Shown: positions 26,271 through 35,928 of the stretch, piece after piece | How the letters are laid out: every line of letters starts with the position of its first letter | Numbering within the stretch: the stretch's first letter is position 1 | Source: Nostoc sp. KVJ3 | GTDB lineage: Bacteria; Cyanobacteriota; Cyanobacteriia; Cyanobacteriales; Nostocaceae | Direction of reading: 5' to 3' | Length of the DNA: 64,000 nt | NCBI RefSeq assembly: GCF_026127265.1 | Contig: NZ_WWFG01000002.1 | Coordinates: 310,001 to 374,000 of the forward strand | Notes under the pieces: generated by a model | Seen by the model: the letters and a program-made list of their open reading frames with translations, nothing else | Databases searched by the model: none | Told to the model about the DNA's origin: nothing | Position numbers and translations under genes: made by a program

Positions 26271-28333
26271 TGAGTATTAATTTTAATCAAACCACCTTTG
26301 CCTTCAAAAGCATTGGCCCTAATATCACTATTTTCTTCAGGAACAGCGACTACAAAATTTGCATTGATATCAATATTGCCACCATTACCTCCAGTCCCTT
26401 TCTGTCCTGCTGTGGTAGAGATAGTACTATTGTCGCGTAGCAGTAGTGTATCTCGTACTTGCAATTGAATATTACCACCTTCACTACTAACTGTATCTGC
26501 CGATAGACTAGCTCCTCCTTCGAGAGTTAGGGAATCAGTTGTAATTCTCAAATCGCCTCCATTACCTCGATCTCCTTTTCCGAGTCCAGTGTTTGCGACA
26601 GATAGACTAGCACCATTGGTAACAGTTAACTTAGGTGTAGTAATCACCACTGAGCCAGAATTGCCCGTTGCAATTTCTGGAAGTCCTAAAATAGCTTGTA
26701 AGAAAGGAGGTGGAGTCACAATATCAGAGCTAATTCGACTACTAAGAAATATTGTTATTGAAGGGTCATAATTTAAAATACTAGAATTAGCAACTTCAAT
26801 AGATTCTTTGGCGTTGATGATGATATCACCTGCGCTACCACTAGAGTATCCACTAGAAATAATTGCCCCTCCGTCTCTGAGCTTCAGTCTAGGGGTATTA
26901 ACAATCGTTTTTCCTGCATTCCCCTGTCCAAAAGAGTTAGAGACGATCGCACTATTTGATACGAACGGATTTGAATTCCCCTGAATATCAATCAAATTTG
27001 TGGCATTCACTGTCACCTGTCCTGCATTTCCTAGCCCCAATGTCGGCGATGTAATCTGTGCCCCCTCGCGCAGCGTTAAAGTGCCAGTCGATACCGTCAG
27101 AGTCCCCGCTCCCCCAGTGTTAAAGGTTGCAGTGGTAATGGCGCTGAGATCGGACGGATCGATAGGTGAAGTTCCAGTCATTTGGATGAAATCTCCAACA
27201 TTGATGGTTACATTTCCACTTTCAGCAGAACCAAAGGTTTGGGAAGCAATAGTGCCTCCATCGGCAAGGATCAGGCGAGGCACAGAAATGTTGATATTTC
27301 CTCCTCCTCCAGCACCCAATAATTGAGTCGCAATCCGACTAGAGACGGCTGGAGTTGTGCCACTAATTACCAAGGATTTAGTGCCAATGATTTGGATATT
27401 ACCACTGGGTTGTTCGCCCAAATTTTGCCCAACAATAATCGAGCCGTCTCGCAATGCAAGATTCTTACCCCTTAACTGAACCGAACCTGCCATGACACCA
27501 CTAACATCTACTAAGGCCGCAGAGCGAAGTTGAATATCCCCAAATTCAGTAGTAGGTGTTGAATTGATGGTTGAAAATTCATTACCTTGTCTCATCATCC
27601 ATTCCCCATTGCTCAAAGCTGCCAAATCAATTTGGCCAGAATCAGCAATTAACAAACCGCCATCAAGGGTAATCTTTCCTCCTACGAAAGCCAAGGTATT
27701 GCCAGGAGAAACCTGTAACCCTGTACTATAAGTGCCTCGATTGAGCAGGGAAAGTCCAACTCTTGTGATATTATGTCCTGAGCCTTGGATACGAAGCTCT
27801 CCCGAATTAGCTCCGAGTTGCAAGCCAATGGGGGTACTAATTGTCAGAAGAGGCGAAGTAGAGTTGGTTGTGCTAAATTCCGAACCGTCTGCAAATTTTA
27901 CCTGAGATGCTGTAGAACCAACAAACGAACCACTAATATTTAGTTTTGCATTGGAACCAAAAATAATCCCTTGGGGATTCAGTAAGAATAAGCTAACAGG
28001 ATTTTTGCTATTGATAGTTTTAATCAAGCCATCAATATTAGAAACTCTCCCACCCGTCACGCGACTGAAAATAGTTGAGGTATTGGGCATATTGACTAAA
28101 TCAAAGGTTGCAGAACCGCCCGTAGGAATGGAAAAATTACTAAAACTATGGAACAGATTGCTACCTGCTGCACTGCCATTGATAATAGTAAAATCGTGAT
28201 TATTGACAGATTTAACAGTTGTATTGAGCGTACTATCGGATGTTACCTGAGCGTTGGCGAAACCACACCACAGCAGCATACCATTGACCAAACCCAATAA
28301 AATAGAGGGTGATTTCATGTGTCTAATTAGCAT
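25802..28333 (-). CDS. Filamentous-haemagglutinin-type (two-partner-secretion) exoprotein, copy 1
   Basis: About 843 residues from ATG 28333, which lies in an 11-bp ATGCTAATTAG overlap with the preceding paralogue; ATG 28318 (MKSPSILL) is an alternative. After a signal peptide ending CGFANA comes the haemagglutination-activity (TPS) domain ('GSNLFHSFSNFSIPTGGSATF', split here after 20, 'VSNIDGLI', 'LFLLNPQGIIFGSNAKLNISGSF' likewise long), then right-handed beta-helix repeats rich in G-N-x-G-x-I/V-x-I. The last 155 or so residues are nearly identical to those of the next gene. No TpsB/FhaC-type outer-membrane partner lies in the window, so it must be encoded elsewhere if this is secreted by two-partner secretion. 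Probably a surface or secreted adhesin. Confidence 0.87.
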   Translation of the reverse strand: MLIRHMKSPSILLGLVNGMLLWCGFANAQVTSDSTLNTTVKSVNNHDFTIINGSAAGSNLFHSFSNFSIPTGGSATFDLVNMPNTSTIFSRVTGGRVSNIDGLIKTINSKNPVSLFLLNPQGIIFGSNAKLNISGSFVGSTASQVKFADGSEFSTTNSTSPLLTISTPIGLQLGANSGELRIQGSGHNITRVGLSLLNRGTYSTGLQVSPGNTLAFVGGKITLDGGLLIADSGQIDLAALSNGEWMMRQGNEFSTINSTPTTEFGDIQLRSAALVDVSGVMAGSVQLRGKNLALRDGSIIVGQNLGEQPSGNIQIIGTKSLVISGTTPAVSSRIATQLLGAGGGGNINISVPRLILADGGTIASQTFGSAESGNVTINVGDFIQMTGTSPIDPSDLSAITTATFNTGGAGTLTVSTGTLTLREGAQITSPTLGLGNAGQVTVNATNLIDIQGNSNPFVSNSAIVSNSFGQGNAGKTIVNTPRLKLRDGGAIISSGYSSGSAGDIIINAKESIEVANSSILNYDPSITIFLSSRISSDIVTPPPFLQAILGLPEIATGNSGSVVITTPKLTVTNGASLSVANTGLGKGDRGNGGDLRITTDSLTLEGGASLSADTVSSEGGNIQLQVRDTLLLRDNSTISTTAGQKGTGGNGGNIDINANFVVAVPEENSDIRANAFEGKGGLIKINTQGIFGIEKRDNLTPLSDITAFSQKNPRLDGEVVINIQNADIRKQLVSLPTNVVDVSKLISQRCSAGRGITNQTESQFIVTGRGGLPPQPGGALRVAAIAVDENAIASEKQNQSPEITPTLEANSWRFDRQGRIVLIASATSEASSFARNLGICHAN

Positions 28334-31300
28334 GACAGATACCGGGGTTTGTCGCAAAACTAGAAGCTTCAGAGGTTGCAGAAGCAGTTAAAACAACTCG
28401 CCCTTGCCGATCGAACCTCCAGCTATTTGCCTCTAAGGTGGGAGTTATTTCGGGAGATTGGTTTTGTTTTTCAGATGCGATCGCATTTTCATCAACTGCG
28501 ATCGCTGCAACCCGTAACGCTCCTCCCGGCTGTGGGGGTAATCCGCCTCTTCCAGTAACAATAAATTGACTTTCTGTTTGATTTGTGCTGACTCTCCCCG
28601 TCGAACACCTTTGACTAATTAACTTGCTGACATCGACTACATTTGTGGGTAAAGGGACTAACTGTTTTCTGATATCTGCATTTTGAATATTGATTACTAC
28701 CTCGCCATCGAGTCGGGGATTTTCTTGGGAGAAGGCAGTAATATCACTAAGTGGAGTGAGGTTTTGGCGCTGTTCTATCCCAAAAATTCCCTGAGCAGTA
28801 ATTTTGATCAAACCACCTTTGCCTGCAAAAGCATTAGCGATAATATCGCTATTTTCTGAAGGGACAGCGACTAAAAATTTCGTGTTTATGTCTATATTGC
28901 CACCACTGCCCCCGGCATTCTCTATTGTGGTAGAGATGCTACTATTATCGCGTAATAGTATGTCTCGCACCTTCAATTTAACACCTTGATTACTAACCGT
29001 ATCTTCCAATCGCTGGGATTGTCCTGCTGTGGTAGATATGCTACTATTTTTCCGTAGCAATAGTATGTCTCGCACCTGCAACTGAATATTACCACCTTCA
29101 CTACTAACAGTATCTGCCAATAGGTCTGATTTATCTTGGATGGTTAAAGAACCAGTCGTAATTCTCAAATTCCCGGCATTACCTTGGTCTAAGCTGTTGA
29201 CGGTAATTGAAGAGTCATTAGTCAGATTTACAGAGCCATTGGACTCTATTTGGATATTTCCACCTTTTCCTTCTCCTAATGTACTAGCTGCGATCGATGC
29301 TCCATCGCTAAGTGTTAAGTTAGAAGTAGGCGTAGTTAAGTTAATCTTGATATTCCCGCCATTGCCTTGTCCAAAAGTATCGGTACTAATAAAAGCATCC
29401 TGTGTTACTGTCAAAGATTCTGCATTAATATTAATGTCGCCACCATTTCCAATTGCCCCTGGTGTTGCTTGAGAGCCAATGAAAGTAGTGAACTCATCTC
29501 TCTTTCCACCATTCAAGGTGATAGCACCCCTCACATCCACAAAAATATTCCCACTATTTCCGGTTCCAAAGGTACTGCTAAACAAAACACCCCCCGGTTT
29601 TATTGTTAGGGAATCTGCCTTGAGATTAATGTCACCAGCATTTCCGATTCCCGAAGGTCTGATGGCAGAGCTAATTCCACTAAGAGCGCTGCTGTCTAAA
29701 CTATCCAGTGTAACAGCACCTCTTACATCTATAGAGATATTCCCGCCATTTCCCCTGCCAAATACCTCGGTGCTTATAGGAGTACCGTGTGTCATACTCA
29801 GAGAATCTGCCTTAATATTAATATCCCCACCGTTTCCGACTGCCGAAGAAGCTACTAGACTGCTGATACTAGAATTGTAGCCATTCTTACTTATACCATC
29901 GACGATGATAGCACCCCTCACATCTACAAAGATATTCCCGCCATTTCCTTGTCCAAAGGTAGTAGCACTGACATAACCTCCCGGAGTGATTGTCAGAGAA
30001 TCTGCCTTAATATTAATATCCCCACTATCTCCAATTCCCGATGACAGCACTTGATTGAGAATACTATTAAGCACCAAGCCATTGCTATTTTCACCCTCCA
30101 ATTTGATAGCACCACTCACATCTACAGAGATATTCCCACTATTTCCTCTCCCTAAAGTATTGGCAGCCAAAGCACCGCCTTTTGTTAAGGTTAGGGAATT
30201 TGCCTTAATATTAATATCCCCACCATTTCCAACTCCCGATGGTTGCACTTGATTGACAATTCTACTAGTCAGGCTATTGCTGTCTTCACTGTCTAATGTG
30301 ATAGCGCCCCTTACATCTACAGAGATATTCCCACTATTTCCTCTCCCAAAGATTCGGGAACTTAACTGACTTCCATCAGTTAAATTTAGTGAGTCTGCTT
30401 GAATATTAATATTGCCACTGTTACCCATAGCATTCTGACCGACTTGGTTGGTAACACGGCTGGATTGACTGATGGATATGGCTTGTGTGGCATTTAAGGT
30501 AATATCGCCTGCTGTTTTTTTTGGTATTCCTAAACCTGCTGCAATCCCAGCTAATACAGAACTACCTCCACTAATATCTATATTTTTGCCATAAAGTGCG
30601 ATCGCCCCCGGCGGGGCATAGCCCATCGCACCACCAGAATTACCAGCAACATTAACAACAGCCCCATTTGTCAGTGAAACATCGCCTCGCGCAACTTGAT
30701 TCGGAAACGTCAAATTTTGGTTATTCAGATTCAACCCAATCTCCCCAGGACTGGCTAAACCTCCTAACTCTATTCGACCGCCAAAAGCGTTTAATCCTCC
30801 TGCATTTAAGACGTTTCCTCCTACTAACAATAAGCTTTCTCCATCGGGAACTCTCAACCCCAATACAGGGTTATTAGCGCCATCAACTCCGGCTGGAGCC
30901 ATCGACCTGTTTTCGATTTTTCCTGCGCCGATTTGATTAAAAAATAAAGCAGAAGGTTTGATTGTTAATAATGACGGGGTTTGTGGAGAAGAGGCACTGA
31001 AAAAACCTTGATTCCCAAATCTAATGGCATTAGCTGAGGTGGCTACAAAAGAACCATTGACATCTAAACTTGCGTTTTTTCCAAAGATGATTCCATTGGG
31101 ATTAATCAGAAATAGGTTGGCATTTCCTAATACTCCCAACTTTCCGAAAATTTCTGAAGGACTGCTCCCTGTGACTCTACTTATAATGTTCTCAATTCCT
31201 ACAGGATTGGTAAAATAAACAGCGCGTCCTTCACCAACATTAAATTCTCGAAAACTATGAAATAGGTTTATACCTCGCTGCGCTCCACCGTCGATATTTT

Positions 31301-31481
31301 CGATGGGAAGACCACTTGAGTTATTTATGACTTTAGAACTCTCAGTACTTAGTGTATTATCGGGAATGATTTTACTCTGAGCAAAGGTAGTTTTTATAGG
31401 TGAAATAACGATTGTTTCAAGTAGAGCTAGACAGAAGGCTAATTTTATGTTTTTTATCCAATGCAAACAACTGTTAGTCAT
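28323..31481 (-). CDS. Filamentous-haemagglutinin-type (two-partner-secretion) exoprotein, copy 2
   Basis: About 1,052 residues from ATG 31481 (MTNSCLHWIKNIKLAF, signal peptide ending near KTTFAQS). An upstream start at 31538 would add 19 residues and give a poorer signal. The TPS domain is clear ('NLFHSFREFNVGEGRAVYF', 'LFLINPNGIIFGKNASLDVN'). The middle contains at least six 60-65-residue repeats of the form GNGGDINIKADSLT...GNISVDVRGAI, a long beta-helix. The C-terminus ends SSFATNPGICHAN like its paralogue. It is the first gene of a coupled three-gene unit with copy 1 and the CHAT gene. It is probably a surface-exposed adhesin; the partner transporter is absent from the window. Confidence 0.88.
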   Translation of the reverse strand: MTNSCLHWIKNIKLAFCLALLETIVISPIKTTFAQSKIIPDNTLSTESSKVINNSSGLPIENIDGGAQRGINLFHSFREFNVGEGRAVYFTNPVGIENIISRVTGSSPSEIFGKLGVLGNANLFLINPNGIIFGKNASLDVNGSFVATSANAIRFGNQGFFSASSPQTPSLLTIKPSALFFNQIGAGKIENRSMAPAGVDGANNPVLGLRVPDGESLLLVGGNVLNAGGLNAFGGRIELGGLASPGEIGLNLNNQNLTFPNQVARGDVSLTNGAVVNVAGNSGGAMGYAPPGAIALYGKNIDISGGSSVLAGIAAGLGIPKKTAGDITLNATQAISISQSSRVTNQVGQNAMGNSGNINIQADSLNLTDGSQLSSRIFGRGNSGNISVDVRGAITLDSEDSNSLTSRIVNQVQPSGVGNGGDINIKANSLTLTKGGALAANTLGRGNSGNISVDVSGAIKLEGENSNGLVLNSILNQVLSSGIGDSGDINIKADSLTITPGGYVSATTFGQGNGGNIFVDVRGAIIVDGISKNGYNSSISSLVASSAVGNGGDINIKADSLSMTHGTPISTEVFGRGNGGNISIDVRGAVTLDSLDSSALSGISSAIRPSGIGNAGDINLKADSLTIKPGGVLFSSTFGTGNSGNIFVDVRGAITLNGGKRDEFTTFIGSQATPGAIGNGGDININAESLTVTQDAFISTDTFGQGNGGNIKINLTTPTSNLTLSDGASIAASTLGEGKGGNIQIESNGSVNLTNDSSITVNSLDQGNAGNLRITTGSLTIQDKSDLLADTVSSEGGNIQLQVRDILLLRKNSSISTTAGQSQRLEDTVSNQGVKLKVRDILLRDNSSISTTIENAGGSGGNIDINTKFLVAVPSENSDIIANAFAGKGGLIKITAQGIFGIEQRQNLTPLSDITAFSQENPRLDGEVVINIQNADIRKQLVPLPTNVVDVSKLISQRCSTGRVSTNQTESQFIVTGRGGLPPQPGGALRVAAIAVDENAIASEKQNQSPEITPTLEANSWRFDRQGRVVLTASATSEASSFATNPGICHAN

Positions 31482-31845
31482 ACGCAAACAACTTTGATTA
31501 AGATGAATTGTACCAGTTGTTGAGTCAGAGAATTGCAATTAAAAACTATCTAACTAATAATCGCATAGTGTGTTTATCTGATATCATAAAACCGCCTATT
31601 AATTGCTCTTGATAAATGAGCTAAGGAAAAATATTTAGTATTACTAGCTGTAGTAGATGAAGAACACTATAAATAGGATTTTGTCAAGAAAGTTTAAATG
31701 CGATCGCTCGGATATAGAAATTATATTTTTTGGAAACACATATAGGATATGTTAGGGAAACATAACGCACCATACATATATTTGGAATTTTTCAAAAATA
31801 AAATTCGATAGCTATATAGCAATCATGAATCATTCGGGAAGAACG

Positions 31846-32094
31846 AGAAACCCGACTTCTTTAAGGGTGCATCCCAGTTTTTATTTTACAGCGAGAGAAT
31901 AACTGTCATTGCGATCGCGTAGCGTCTCGTAGAGAGGAGGAAAGACGAACGCAAACAGCGTGTCGCAGACACGCTGTTTGCATGGACTCGCTCTTAGGAA
32001 TGAGGATTTTGCGGTTGCTTCGCTTCACTTCATTTCGCTCGCAATGACATGCAAAAAAGTGGGATGCTCCCCTTCTTTAAGAAGTCGGGGTTCT
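31846..32094. mobile_element. MITE-like element with 16-bp terminal repeats and an internal 29-bp palindrome
   Basis: AGAAACCCGACTTCTT at 31846 is inverted as AAGAAGTCGGGGTTCT ending at 32094, with one mismatch, and the similarity continues inward through a GATGCTCCC/GGGTGCATCCC block. Inside lie the GTCATTGCG/CGCAATGAC arms and a perfect hairpin CAAACAGCGTGTC-GCA-GACACGCTGTTTG at 31952-31980. There is no gene. The rest of the spacer 31482-32136 is AT-rich with nothing recognisable. Confidence 0.65.
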
Positions 32095-32136
32095 GAAGTA
32101 TTGTGATCTTCACAAGTCAAATATAATTACTATATC

Positions 32137-32424
32137 TTAAGTTAAATACACATCAAACCTGTCAAAAATATAACTATAAATAGGTCTGTAGGATCTGCCA
32201 GCAATAATTTCTTCTTGCTCAGTCTCGCTTAACTCGTCATTGGTTGCTGCGGACTCCAAAAGCTCTGCCTTCGCAATTTTTAATTCATCTGGAGTATAAT
32301 AAAAACCAGTATTTTGCAGAATTTGTCCCCGTTCCTCTTGACTAGCTGCTTGCTCCAATTGCGTTCTAAATTCTTCATCTACTAGCAACCTAGTATAGAG
32401 TGCTTTTGCGCTTTGAATGGACAT
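32137..32424 (-). CDS. Nif11-type leader precursor peptide
   Basis: 95 residues. The N-terminal 75 match the Nif11-like leader pattern: 'SIQSAKALYTRLLVDEEFRT', 'ILQNTGFYYTPDELKIAKAE', then 'LSETEQEEIIAGR' in place of the usual ...EAVAGG. The 19-residue tail (SYRPIYSYIFDRFDVYLT-like, aromatic and Cys-free) would be the core. The unusual AGR rather than GG could affect C39-peptidase cleavage. The gene lies 137 bp downstream of lanM on the same strand and may be the last gene of its transcription unit. It has no strong Shine-Dalgarno, and the 5' spacer has AATTCGTAATTACGAATT palindromes. Confidence 0.75.
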   Translation of the reverse strand: MSIQSAKALYTRLLVDEEFRTQLEQAASQEERGQILQNTGFYYTPDELKIAKAELLESAATNDELSETEQEEIIAGRSYRPIYSYIFDRFDVYLT

Positions 32425-32561
32425 AATTTGTAATTTGTAATTCGTAATTACGAATTATGATGAATGGGTGGGATTATTATTTTGGAAGCTGTACAAAATC
32501 AAACTTGGCGATCCAAGGGGATTTTACCCCTTGTTTAGGAGATGTAATCGCTGTAATAGAG

Positions 32562-35500
32562 TTATTGCCAGAGTAGTACCGAAGGTAGTTTACTCGGATA
32601 GAGAAGTCTTAACAGTTGATAACCAATACCAGCACTTCCTTGACTAAAGCCGGGGTGATAGACTTCAAGAGGTAAGTTAGGAAGTAGTTGGAAAGAACCA
32701 GCGATCGCGGTTCTATGCAAAACTAGAGATGTCTGCAAACGAGCAGTTTCTAGCAATTCTGGACGGGAAAGTTGTTCAGCAGCTACTAGCAGTACTTCAA
32801 CATCGGCAAAATTACCACAGCAGAGGTTATCCAAAGCCTTTAAACTGGGCTGCTGGATGATTTCTAGTTCTTGGTGTATTTCCTCTGTATTTAGAATATT
32901 TAAGCCTCCCAAACGAGCCAGAGTAATACCGGGTAAACCATGACACCAGCTAGCTAGGGGTGATAACTGAGTATTATCTGGCAAAGAACCTTGTTCATAA
33001 GCGATCGCTTCTTTGGCTGCTGAGAGAAAAGTTGAATCTTTAGCTATTGCAGACAACTGTAGCAAGGCGTAGGCAATGCCAGCTATCCCCTGAGAAAATC
33101 CTGTTAAAGATTCACCTTCGGCGTTCTTCCAGATTTGACAACCCGTATCTGTGGTGACGCGCCGATCTAAAAGATAATTGCCCCATGCGATCGCTTGCAC
33201 TAAATTATCAGATTCTTGAGTCACTTTATACAAAGCTAATAAGCTGAGAATCGTTCCAGCCGCACCCTTGATAATACCTGGTTCTTCTTCCACAGCAGTT
33301 ACATCTACTTTTAACCAAGAAGCTATTTGTTGAGCATCTTCAATTAATTTTAGTTCCGATAAAAATTCCGCAATCCGCACAAAAGTATAGACGACAGAGG
33401 CCAATCCTGTAGCGCCTCCCATACCCATATTTTTAATCAAAGCTTGTTGAAGTTCAGGATCTCGTTCATCAAGACCTTTGCGTAAAGATTGTAAAGTTCC
33501 TAATGCTAAATCGCCAAATTCTCCTTTATTTGTAACTGATGCTAATGCTGCCAAAAATAAAGCTACGCCGCCAGAACCATTATAAAGACTATGGCCCATC
33601 GGTCGCAGTTGAAAACGTTGCCCCGAAAAATCGGATATCATCCCCAGCCAAGCAACAGTATTGTTACTTCCGTAAATAGCTCGCTGCTTAATTTCTTGAG
33701 CAATTTCTATTACTTGATGCAAAATTGCTTCTTCACTCAAAAGAGCTATTTCATCTAAGTTGGGAGTAGTGCTTGATAAACTTAATAAGTCTAATTGTTC
33801 ACCAGTCCGACTTGAGTAAAACGAACCCTGGATAATAGTAATTTGCTCGGCTAAATTGACATTATCAAGCTGTTGCAGACGAGTTATTACATCATTGTAA
33901 CTAGAATTCTCAACAAATTTTTCAATCGTTGTGTTTGAATTAATTACAATTGCATCACTATCTGAATAAGCACTAACATAAGGAATATCAAGCTGTTCTA
34001 AAGCCTGTTTTTCTGGTGCTAGCATTGCCCAAGAAGGATGTTTATCTTTTGAGGAAACGAAACCCAAAGCCAGAATATCTAACTCGATACTGCGGTCTAC
34101 TCCATCTCGCAGACATTTAGGATGCAAGGAATTTTGTAAAATCGACGCATAAAGCTGAGTGTTGCGAAGCACAAGACGAACTTTCTGACCAGCAAATGCT
34201 TTTATGGGATTATCAGGTGCTAAGAGGGCTTTTTTAGATTGCCCGAAAAACTGATACATTTGTTTAAAGCCAGCAATTAACTCTTCTAAATGCTTGCTTA
34301 ACGATGTATCCAGATTTTCTCCAAAAGGTTGATTATTATTTTCTGATAGTAGCTCTTGGTCTTCTTTTCCCATAGCCATACTATCTGTATTCACATTCAC
34401 CCATTTGAGAATAGGTGCAGACACCTGCTGTTCGTTTAAACCTCCAAACCCACAATAATCTAAGGAATTTGCTAACTCACCCAATTGCTTATAATCGGCA
34501 ATATGCACTCCTGGTAATAGAGCAGTAACTATTACAGAATCGGCAAGTTTTTGATTTACTATTGATATGGCTTCAGGCTGATCTTCCTTCATCCACATAG
34601 TATGGTGAAACAAAGTTTCTAAATCTACTAAAACTGGTTGCTCTCCACAAGCAATTAAGTTTTCGCAATGGCAATCTGTCCCCTTCAATGCGTAGACTAT
34701 AGCTAATATCATTCCCGCACGCTGATAATAGCGTTTGACTGCCTGTTGGTCTTCACAAGGCAATGCCTCTACAAATTCCATCCAACCGTGGGTAGAACTA
34801 TTAATAATTTTGAGAGTTTTGAGAGGTAAAGTAATATTTTGTTCGTTTATCCAAGAGATAAATTCAAAATAAGCCTGTTCTAAACCGAGATTTTTAGGCT
34901 TATAAACTAGCTTCAAATTTGAGGTAAACTGAATGATAATTACACTTCTTCCACAATTGTGTGGATCGGAAAGTGATGATTTGATATCAATGACTTGTCC
35001 TAATTCTTGATTTTCCTGAAAAATTTGTTTAATTTCATTCCAATCTGAAGCCAATCTCAGGAGAAATTCGGCGCTAGCTTCAATCCACAAGTCTGTTGCG
35101 ATCGCAGCCAATCGAGCCAATACGCTGTATTCTTGAAAGAATGCCAGCAAACCGTCGCTAAGTAAGCCTTTGACAAACTTTACATACTGCTCTCTGGAAG
35201 AATTACCTTGTAGTTGTCCAATTAAACGGACTAATTGAGAGCTTTTGTAAGCACGAGCAATTGAGAATTCTAAGTCTAAAGATTGTGCAAACAAATCTGT
35301 CAACTTTTTCAGGAGACTTTGACCTAATTGAATCCGAGCCTTGTCTGACAATAGTTCATAACTAGAACCTGCTCGTTCGCTCAGTTTATGCATTGCTACC
35401 TCAATAAAAGGTAACAAAACCTCTTCAAATGGCAATGGTTTATCAGAATCTAAATATTGTTGCAATTCTTCATAAAAAACTCTCTCACTAGAACAAGCAG

Positions 35501-35867
35501 CAAGTTCCATTGCTTTTTTTAAAGTATCTGTCCAACTGGGTAGAGCTTGTTTATCTACTAGAGAAACACTACCCAATGCAAAGCGAACTGCATCTGTATC
35601 TAGATTATCCCAACTCAACCGCTTGGCAAATTTTTCTTGATTGCCCTTAGCGGCTATTTGACACCATTTTTCTAATCTAGCATCAATTAAAGACTGCTCT
35701 GTTTCTAATTTATTGTGAATAAATTCTCTGCCTAGACGCTCGGAAAGCGTACTAGCTTTTTCGACAATTGAAATAAGATTGTGGGAAGAAATCTTGATAG
35801 ATGAATTGATTTTTACAGCAGAATCATGACTAGATAAATTTGACGTTGCCAGTATTTCATTTAACAT
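32562..35867 (-). CDS. lanM: Class II lanthipeptide synthetase LanM (CCG type)
   Basis: 1,101 residues with the two-domain LanM layout. The N-terminal DUF4135 dehydratase (about 150-690) has the kinase-like core: 'LKLVYKPKNLGLEQAYFEFI', 'GTDCHCENLI' and 'VLVDLETLFH'. The C-terminal LanC-like cyclase (about 760-1095) begins 'GHSLYNGSGGVALFLAAL'. Zinc ligands are Cys975 (SWCHG), Cys1016 and Cys1017 (NLCCGNF). The CCG in place of CHG places it in the three-cysteine clade that includes the relaxed-specificity ProcM. It dehydrates Ser/Thr in a precursor and normally adds Cys thiols; the local precursors have no Cys. It lies 61 bp downstream of the dehydrogenase gene on the same strand, probably one operon. 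Confidence 0.95.
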   Translation of the reverse strand: MLNEILATSNLSSHDSAVKINSSIKISSHNLISIVEKASTLSERLGREFIHNKLETEQSLIDARLEKWCQIAAKGNQEKFAKRLSWDNLDTDAVRFALGSVSLVDKQALPSWTDTLKKAMELAACSSERVFYEELQQYLDSDKPLPFEEVLLPFIEVAMHKLSERAGSSYELLSDKARIQLGQSLLKKLTDLFAQSLDLEFSIARAYKSSQLVRLIGQLQGNSSREQYVKFVKGLLSDGLLAFFQEYSVLARLAAIATDLWIEASAEFLLRLASDWNEIKQIFQENQELGQVIDIKSSLSDPHNCGRSVIIIQFTSNLKLVYKPKNLGLEQAYFEFISWINEQNITLPLKTLKIINSSTHGWMEFVEALPCEDQQAVKRYYQRAGMILAIVYALKGTDCHCENLIACGEQPVLVDLETLFHHTMWMKEDQPEAISIVNQKLADSVIVTALLPGVHIADYKQLGELANSLDYCGFGGLNEQQVSAPILKWVNVNTDSMAMGKEDQELLSENNNQPFGENLDTSLSKHLEELIAGFKQMYQFFGQSKKALLAPDNPIKAFAGQKVRLVLRNTQLYASILQNSLHPKCLRDGVDRSIELDILALGFVSSKDKHPSWAMLAPEKQALEQLDIPYVSAYSDSDAIVINSNTTIEKFVENSSYNDVITRLQQLDNVNLAEQITIIQGSFYSSRTGEQLDLLSLSSTTPNLDEIALLSEEAILHQVIEIAQEIKQRAIYGSNNTVAWLGMISDFSGQRFQLRPMGHSLYNGSGGVALFLAALASVTNKGEFGDLALGTLQSLRKGLDERDPELQQALIKNMGMGGATGLASVVYTFVRIAEFLSELKLIEDAQQIASWLKVDVTAVEEEPGIIKGAAGTILSLLALYKVTQESDNLVQAIAWGNYLLDRRVTTDTGCQIWKNAEGESLTGFSQGIAGIAYALLQLSAIAKDSTFLSAAKEAIAYEQGSLPDNTQLSPLASWCHGLPGITLARLGGLNILNTEEIHQELEIIQQPSLKALDNLCCGNFADVEVLLVAAEQLSRPELLETARLQTSLVLHRTAIAGSFQLLPNLPLEVYHPGFSQGSAGIGYQLLRLLYPSKLPSVLLWQ

Positions 35868-35928
35868 TATTTACCTTTGAGGATATTTTCAAATTTGTTA
35901 CTTGCCTTTTCGGTTTTCAAACATCCTC

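Noticed and set aside
29140..30252. Long + strand frames opposite the second haemagglutinin gene
   Set aside because: Repetitive Pro/Ser/Leu-rich translations are antisense shadows of the beta-helix repeats.
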